Both the position numbers and the translations under genes were made by a program. A stretch of 14,983 nucleotides of DNA from assembly GCA_035461385.1 (NCBI GenBank), contig DATHVI010000037.1, positions 1 through 14,983 of the forward strand, read 5' to 3'. Below the pieces are notes generated by a model. The model was given only the letters and a program-made list of their open reading frames with translations. It ran no database searches and had not been told where the DNA came from. Below, piece by piece: positions 11,444 through 14,983 of the stretch. Each line of letters opens with the position of its first letter. The stretch's first letter is position 1. The DNA comes from DATHVI01 sp035461385. Lineage in GTDB: Bacteria; Actinomycetota; Thermoleophilia; Solirubrobacterales; 70-9.

Positions 11444-12022
11444 GTGAGCCCGCAACCGAGTAACCGCGGCCGCCTCGTCGAGGGCGCGCTTCGCTGCCTC
11501 GAGCGGCTCCCCCTCGAGCGTGTCACCGCGCGCGCGATCGCCGCCGAGTCGGGGGCCAACCTGGCGTCGATCGGCTACCACTTCGGCTCCAAGGAGGAGC
11601 TGATCACCGAGGCGGTGATCGAGGGGCTCGACCGGTGGCTGGGGGAGGTCGCGGCGGCGCTCGACCGGCTCGCCTCAAGCGACCCCGAGGCGCGCCTGCG
11701 ACGCGCCGGCGAGGTGATCGACGCGACGCGGCGAGACCACGCCGGGCTGGCGAGGAACTTCGCCGGCGCGCTCGCCAGAGCCCAGCACGACCACCGGGTC
11801 CGTGAGCTGCTCGCGGAGGGCTTTCGGCGAACGCGGCCGACGCTCGCGGCCGTGCTCGGGCTGGGCGGCGATCAGGCCGCGGAGGATGCCGCCGGCCTCA
11901 TCCACTCGATGTTCACGGGCCTCCTCCTCCAGGGCCTTCTCGATCCCGGCCTGGCAATCGAAGGCTCCCGGATGGAGGCCGCGCAGGGTCGCCTGCGCGG
12001 CCTCCTCCCGACCGAGAGCTAA
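11444..12022 (+). CDS. TetR-family transcriptional repressor
   Basis: This 192-residue protein has a TetR DNA-binding domain at about residues 8-55: RGRLVEGALRCLERLPLERVTARAIAAESGANLASIGYHFGSKEELITEAV in order, with the helix-turn-helix at about 26-48 and the near-invariant YHFGSKEEL. The C-terminal part is helical and has a His/Asp pair (QHDHRVRELL) that could contact a ligand, which is unknown. The GTG start at 11444 is supported by GGAGGAG (11428-11434). The operator just upstream and the divergent DoxX-like gene make a self-contained regulator-target pair. Confidence 0.92.
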   Translation: MSPQPSNRGRLVEGALRCLERLPLERVTARAIAAESGANLASIGYHFGSKEELITEAVIEGLDRWLGEVAAALDRLASSDPEARLRRAGEVIDATRRDHAGLARNFAGALARAQHDHRVRELLAEGFRRTRPTLAAVLGLGGDQAAEDAAGLIHSMFTGLLLQGLLDPGLAIEGSRMEAAQGRLRGLLPTES

Positions 12023-12034
12023 CGCATCGGCCCC

Positions 12035-12460
12035 CTAGTCCCCGAGCTCCGGCGGCAGCGCCTTCGGGCCGTCGGGATAGAGGAACCGCAGGTCCTCGTC
12101 GGTCATCTCGAGCGTGCTCGCGAGCTCTCGCGGCGCGCCGACGATCAGCCAGAGCTGGTCGGCGTCGGTGTCGTTGAACACCTGGCGCAGCGACTCGGGC
12201 TCGACCAGTACCGCGTCGCGCGGGCCGAGGGTGAGCAGCTCGCCGTCGACCCGGATCCGGCCGGTGCCCTCGAGCAGCAGGTAAAGCTCCTCCTGGCGAC
12301 GGTGCCGGTGGCGGGTCGAAGACTGGCGCGGCTCGAGCCGCCAAAGCCGCGCGGCGAGCTGGCTCGCCTCGAGCTGGCCGCCGAGGTCGGTGTTCAGCAC
12401 GCCCATCATGTTCGAGGGGCGCCAGCGAGCCTTGTCGGCGTCGAGCCTGCGGTAGGACAT
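12035..12460 (-). CDS. cupin-domain protein with incomplete metal site
   Basis: A 141-residue single-domain cupin. Motif 1 is RHRHRRQEELYLLLEGTGRIRVDGE (residues 50-74), giving His51, His53 and Glu57/58. In motif 2 (DAVLVEPESLRQVFND, 82-97) the usual His is Arg92, so only three of the four classical ligands are present and it may bind a ligand without catalysis. The C-terminal tail LRFLYPDGPKALPPELGD is conserved-looking. The ATG at 12458-12460 follows GGAG by seven bases. A longer frame runs on to 13027 but that is antisense to the MFS gene. The gene diverges from the MFS transporter with only 37 bases between the starts, so their promoters must overlap. Confidence 0.84.
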   Translation of the reverse strand: MSYRRLDADKARWRPSNMMGVLNTDLGGQLEASQLAARLWRLEPRQSSTRHRHRRQEELYLLLEGTGRIRVDGELLTLGPRDAVLVEPESLRQVFNDTDADQLWLIVGAPRELASTLEMTDEDLRFLYPDGPKALPPELGD

Positions 12461-12497
12461 CTGCGTCTCCGTCGTCGATCGGTGGAGTCGCCATTGT

Positions 12498-13742
12498 GTG
12501 GAAGCCTTCGCTGCCGTGCGCGCAGACACCGGCAATGCCCTGGTCGCGGCCGTGCGGCACCCGCGGGTGCGCGGGGTGCTGCTGATCGCCGGAATCGTCC
12601 TGATCGGCGCCAACCTGCGGCCGGCGATCACCTCGGTCGGCCCGCTGGTCGAGCAGATCCGACTCGACACCGGGATCTCCGCCGCGGTCGCCGGCCTGCT
12701 GACGACGCTGCCGGTGCTCGCCTTCGGCCTGTTCGCAGTCCTCGCGTCGCTGGTCGGGCGCCGCTTCGGGCTCGAGGCGGCGATGCTCGCCAGCCTGCTG
12801 ATCCTCGCCGGCGGGATCGGGGTCCGGGCGGTGCCGGGGATCGCGCCGCTGTTCGCGGGGACGATCGTGCTCGGGATCGGGATCGCGGTCGCCAACGTGC
12901 TCCTCCCGGCGCTCGTGAAGCGCGACTTCCCGCGCCGCCTCGGGGCGATGACGGCGCTGTATTCGAGCCTCCTCGGCGGGTTCGGGGCGATCGGCTCCGG
13001 GGTCGCCGTCCCGCTCGCCGATGGCACCGCGCTCGGCTGGCGCGGTGCGCTCGCGATCTGGGCCGTGCCGGCGCTGATCGCCGCCGTCGCCTGGGCGCCC
13101 CAGCTCGCCGTCGGCGGCGGCGGCCGTGATGTCCCAGAGCCGGTCGCGGCCCCGGGCGACGCCTGGCGGTCGCGCGTCGGGTGGGAGGTGACGCTGTTCT
13201 TCGCCGTCCAGGCGCTCGGCTTCTACGTCACGATCGCCTGGCTGCCGACGATCCTGATCGACGCCGGCCTGGTCGAGGCCCGCGCCGGGCTGATGCTGTT
13301 CGTGCTCCAGATCAGCATCGTGGTCTCGATGCTCGTCTTCCCGCGGATCGCCGAGCTCGCCGCCGACCAGCGGCAGCTCGTCGGGGTGATGAGCGCGCTC
13401 GCGATCGCCGGCGCGATCGGCCTGCTCGCCGCCGGCACCGGGACGGTCGTGCTCTGGGTCGTGCTGCTGGGGCTCGGTCAGGGGGCCGGGATGTCGCTGG
13501 CGCTGATGTTCTTCGTCCTCCGAAGCCGCGACGCCCACCAGGCCTCCGAGCTCTCCGGCATGGCCCAGGGCGTCGGCTACACGCTCGCCGCCACCGGCCC
13601 GGTGCTCGCCGGGCTGATCCACGACGCGACCTCGTCCTGGGTCCCGGTGCTGGTGATGCTGGTCGCCGTCGCCGTCGGCCTGTTCGCCTTCGGCATGCGG
13701 GCCGGGCGCGCGATCGTGATCGGCGAAGTCGACGAGCGCTGA
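12498..13742 (+). CDS. MFS transporter, CynX/NimT-like
   Basis: This 414-residue protein has about twelve hydrophobic helices in two halves with a central hydrophilic loop at about 210-235. The stretch GANLRPAITSVGPLVEQIR (38-56) after helix 1 is characteristic of the CynX/NimT branch of the major facilitator superfamily, which includes cyanate and 2-nitroimidazole exporters. Also typical is GRRFGLEAAMLAS in the loop between helices 2 and 3 and SGMAQGVGYTLAATGPVLAGLIHD near the end. It would be a proton-driven exporter in the cytoplasmic membrane; the substrate is unknown. The GTG at 12498 is the likely start, with GGTGGAG about ten bases upstream, though a start some residues later cannot be excluded. 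Confidence 0.88.
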   Translation: MEAFAAVRADTGNALVAAVRHPRVRGVLLIAGIVLIGANLRPAITSVGPLVEQIRLDTGISAAVAGLLTTLPVLAFGLFAVLASLVGRRFGLEAAMLASLLILAGGIGVRAVPGIAPLFAGTIVLGIGIAVANVLLPALVKRDFPRRLGAMTALYSSLLGGFGAIGSGVAVPLADGTALGWRGALAIWAVPALIAAVAWAPQLAVGGGGRDVPEPVAAPGDAWRSRVGWEVTLFFAVQALGFYVTIAWLPTILIDAGLVEARAGLMLFVLQISIVVSMLVFPRIAELAADQRQLVGVMSALAIAGAIGLLAAGTGTVVLWVVLLGLGQGAGMSLALMFFVLRSRDAHQASELSGMAQGVGYTLAATGPVLAGLIHDATSSWVPVLVMLVAVAVGLFAFGMRAGRAIVIGEVDER

Positions 13743-13810
13743 CGCTTCGCCGAGCCCGGCGGGGAACCGGCGCCTGCGGCGAGCGGGCGAGGTATGTTCG
13801 GCCTCGGGTT
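13743..13810 (+). promoter_or_regulatory. short intergenic region with possible promoter for the secreted hydrolase gene
   Basis: GC-rich inverted repeats (CGCCG and CGGCG arms between about 13748 and 13782) could terminate the MFS transcript. TATGTT at 13793-13798 could be a -10 for the next gene, whose ATG is only twelve bases further on, implying an almost leaderless message. No -35 is clear. Confidence 0.3.
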
Positions 13811-14983
13811 ATGGGGACGAGAGGCACGGCGTGCGACCGCCGCCGCCGGCGGTTCGGTCTCGGGGCGATCGCGATCGCCTGCGCGCTCGCCGGCCCGGCG
13901 CTCGCCGGCCCCGGCGGCGTCGCCGGCGCGCGGGCGGGAGCGGAGATCACGCGCTACTCGCTCGCCGGCGGCTGCTACGCGCTGCGCTCGGAGGCGGCGG
14001 GGCGGTTCGCCGTCCGCGACGGCGGCGGCTACCGCGCGTCGGCCGAGTCCGCGGCCGACGCGGAGCGGTTCCGGATGCAGGCGACCGCCCTCGGGCGCTA
14101 CCTCCTCTACGAGCGCGCCGAACGGTTCCTGGCGGTCGCGCCGGCAGCGGCGCCGTCGGCCGGGGAGCCCTCGAACGCGACCGACCTCACTGTCGAGGAG
14201 GCCGATGGCGGATTCACGATCTCGAGCGGCTTCAACGGCCGCCAGCTCGCCGCGAGGGACGGCGGCGAGCTCGTCAGCGTCCCGGCGGGGAGCGCCGGGG
14301 CCGGCGGCCGGTTCAGCTTCGAGCCCGCCTCCGGCTGCGCCTCGTACCCCGAGGTCGAGGTCAACGTCAGCGGCGAGCCGTTCACCGGCGAGCCCCGGTT
14401 CGGCGAGGTCTCGGGCTTCTTCGAGGGCCACATGCACCAGATGGCGTTCGAGTTCCTCGGCGGCCGGGCCCACTGCGGGCGCCCGTGGCACCGGTTCGGC
14501 GCCCCGTACGCGCTCGTCGACTGCCCCGACCACGGGTCGCGAACGGCTGCGCGGCGGTGCTCGAGAACGTCCTCTACGGCAACCCCGCCCGCTGCCACGA
14601 CCCGACCGGCTGGCCGACGTTCAGCGACTGGCCCGACCCGAGCTCGCTGACCCACGAGCAGTCGTACTGGAGGTGGCTCGAGCGCGCCTGGCGGTCGGGG
14701 CTGCGGCTCTACGTCAACCTGATGGTCGAGAACCGCGTCCTCTGCGAGCTCTACCCGTACAAGCAGAACAGCTGCGACGAGATGCGCAGCGTGCTGCTCC
14801 AGATCGACCGAATCCACCAGCTCGAGGACTACATCGACGCCCAGAGCGGCGGCCCGGGGAAGGGCTGGTTCCGGATCGTCACCGACCCCTACGAGGCGCG
14901 GCGGGTGATCAACCGGGGCAAGCTCGCGGTGGTGATGGGGATCGAGGTCTCGGAGCCGTTCGGCTGCCGGCGCTGGCTCGGCA
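13811..14983 (+). CDS. secreted hydrolase-like protein (M19/amidohydrolase-like), frameshifted, 3' end outside window
   Basis: The start is ATG at 13811 with an arginine-rich signal peptide (DRRRRRFGLGAIAIACALAGPALAG), which may be a Tat signal. Residues about 45-175 form a beta-trefoil-like region with repeated short strands (GRFAVRDGGGYRASAES, GRYLLYERAERFLAVAP, GFNGRQLAARDGGELVSVP). A catalytic-type domain then begins with FFEGHMHQMAFEFLGG (His207, His209), a metal-binding HxH as in amidohydrolases and membrane dipeptidases. The frame goes out of register near 14534-14541. In the original frame it degenerates into Arg/Thr-rich sequence to a stop at 14650. One frame over, coherent sequence resumes (NGCAAVLENVLYGNPARCHD, later KGWFRIVTDPYEARRVINRG and AVVMGIEVSEPFGC) and stays open to the window end. 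One lost base explains it, either a real mutation or a sequencing error in the GGG run. The hydrolase family is my best guess from motifs. Confidence 0.72.

Noticed and set aside
11913..13622. A 569-codon minus-strand frame over the MFS transporter and cupin
   Set aside because: Repeated Arg/Asp/Glu/His composition typical of antisense GC-rich DNA; the MFS membrane pattern on the plus strand is clear.
1..14983. CRISPR array, insertion sequence or toxin-antitoxin pair
   Set aside because: No regularly spaced repeats, no transposase-like protein, no terminal inverted repeats and no small paired toxin-like genes were seen.

Overview
The window is very GC-rich, densely coding DNA with strong third-position G/C bias, frequent GTG/TTG starts, several probably leaderless genes and many small regulator-plus-target units. 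This suggests a high-GC actinobacterium. The mix of ArsR/DUF899/SRPBCC, DUF1579 and CsoR-type copper control would suit the soil class Thermoleophilia (Solirubrobacterales or relatives), but the class is a guess from gene content. No rRNA gene, complete tRNA, CRISPR array, transposase or phage gene was seen.

Layout. (1) 1-1631: a leftward ECF sigma factor gene diverges from a secreted three-FN3-domain protein. The 120 bp between them holds two mirror-image copies of one promoter-like motif, so the sigma factor probably drives both itself and the secreted protein. (2) 1905-3498: a tightly coupled operon of a cysteine-free ArsR repressor, a DUF899 thioredoxin-like protein and an SRPBCC/AHSA1 protein. 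The SRPBCC reading frame carries an unusual hydrophobic N-terminal extension and ends inside a decayed tRNA-Met 3' fragment. (3) 3646-5344: a TetR repressor diverging from a cupin protein across a perfect operator, followed by a VOC/glyoxalase-like protein. (4) 5354-8731: a leftward copper operon, CopZ-like chaperone, a membrane-anchored protein with two HxHPE metal-site repeats, and a CopA-type P1B ATPase. (5) 8944-10887: a DHFR/RibD-like reductase, a DUF1579 protein and a one-pass membrane protein. (6) 11012-12022: a DoxX-like membrane protein diverging from a TetR repressor across a perfect 9-bp-arm operator. (7) 12035-13742: a cupin diverging from a CynX/NimT-like MFS transporter. (8) 13811 to the end: a secreted, probably metal-dependent hydrolase with an apparent one-base frameshift, running off the window.

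The strongest system-level signals are regulatory. Two CsoR/RcnR-type operators flank an extended -10 element upstream of the copper operon. The same two-operator arrangement, with the same operator-to-minus-10 distance and almost the same sequence, recurs about 0.8 kb away upstream of the DUF1579 gene, which implies a copper regulon that includes a gene of unknown function. The second signal is the divergent ECF promoter pair. No csoR gene is visible here, so the copper sensor must be encoded elsewhere.
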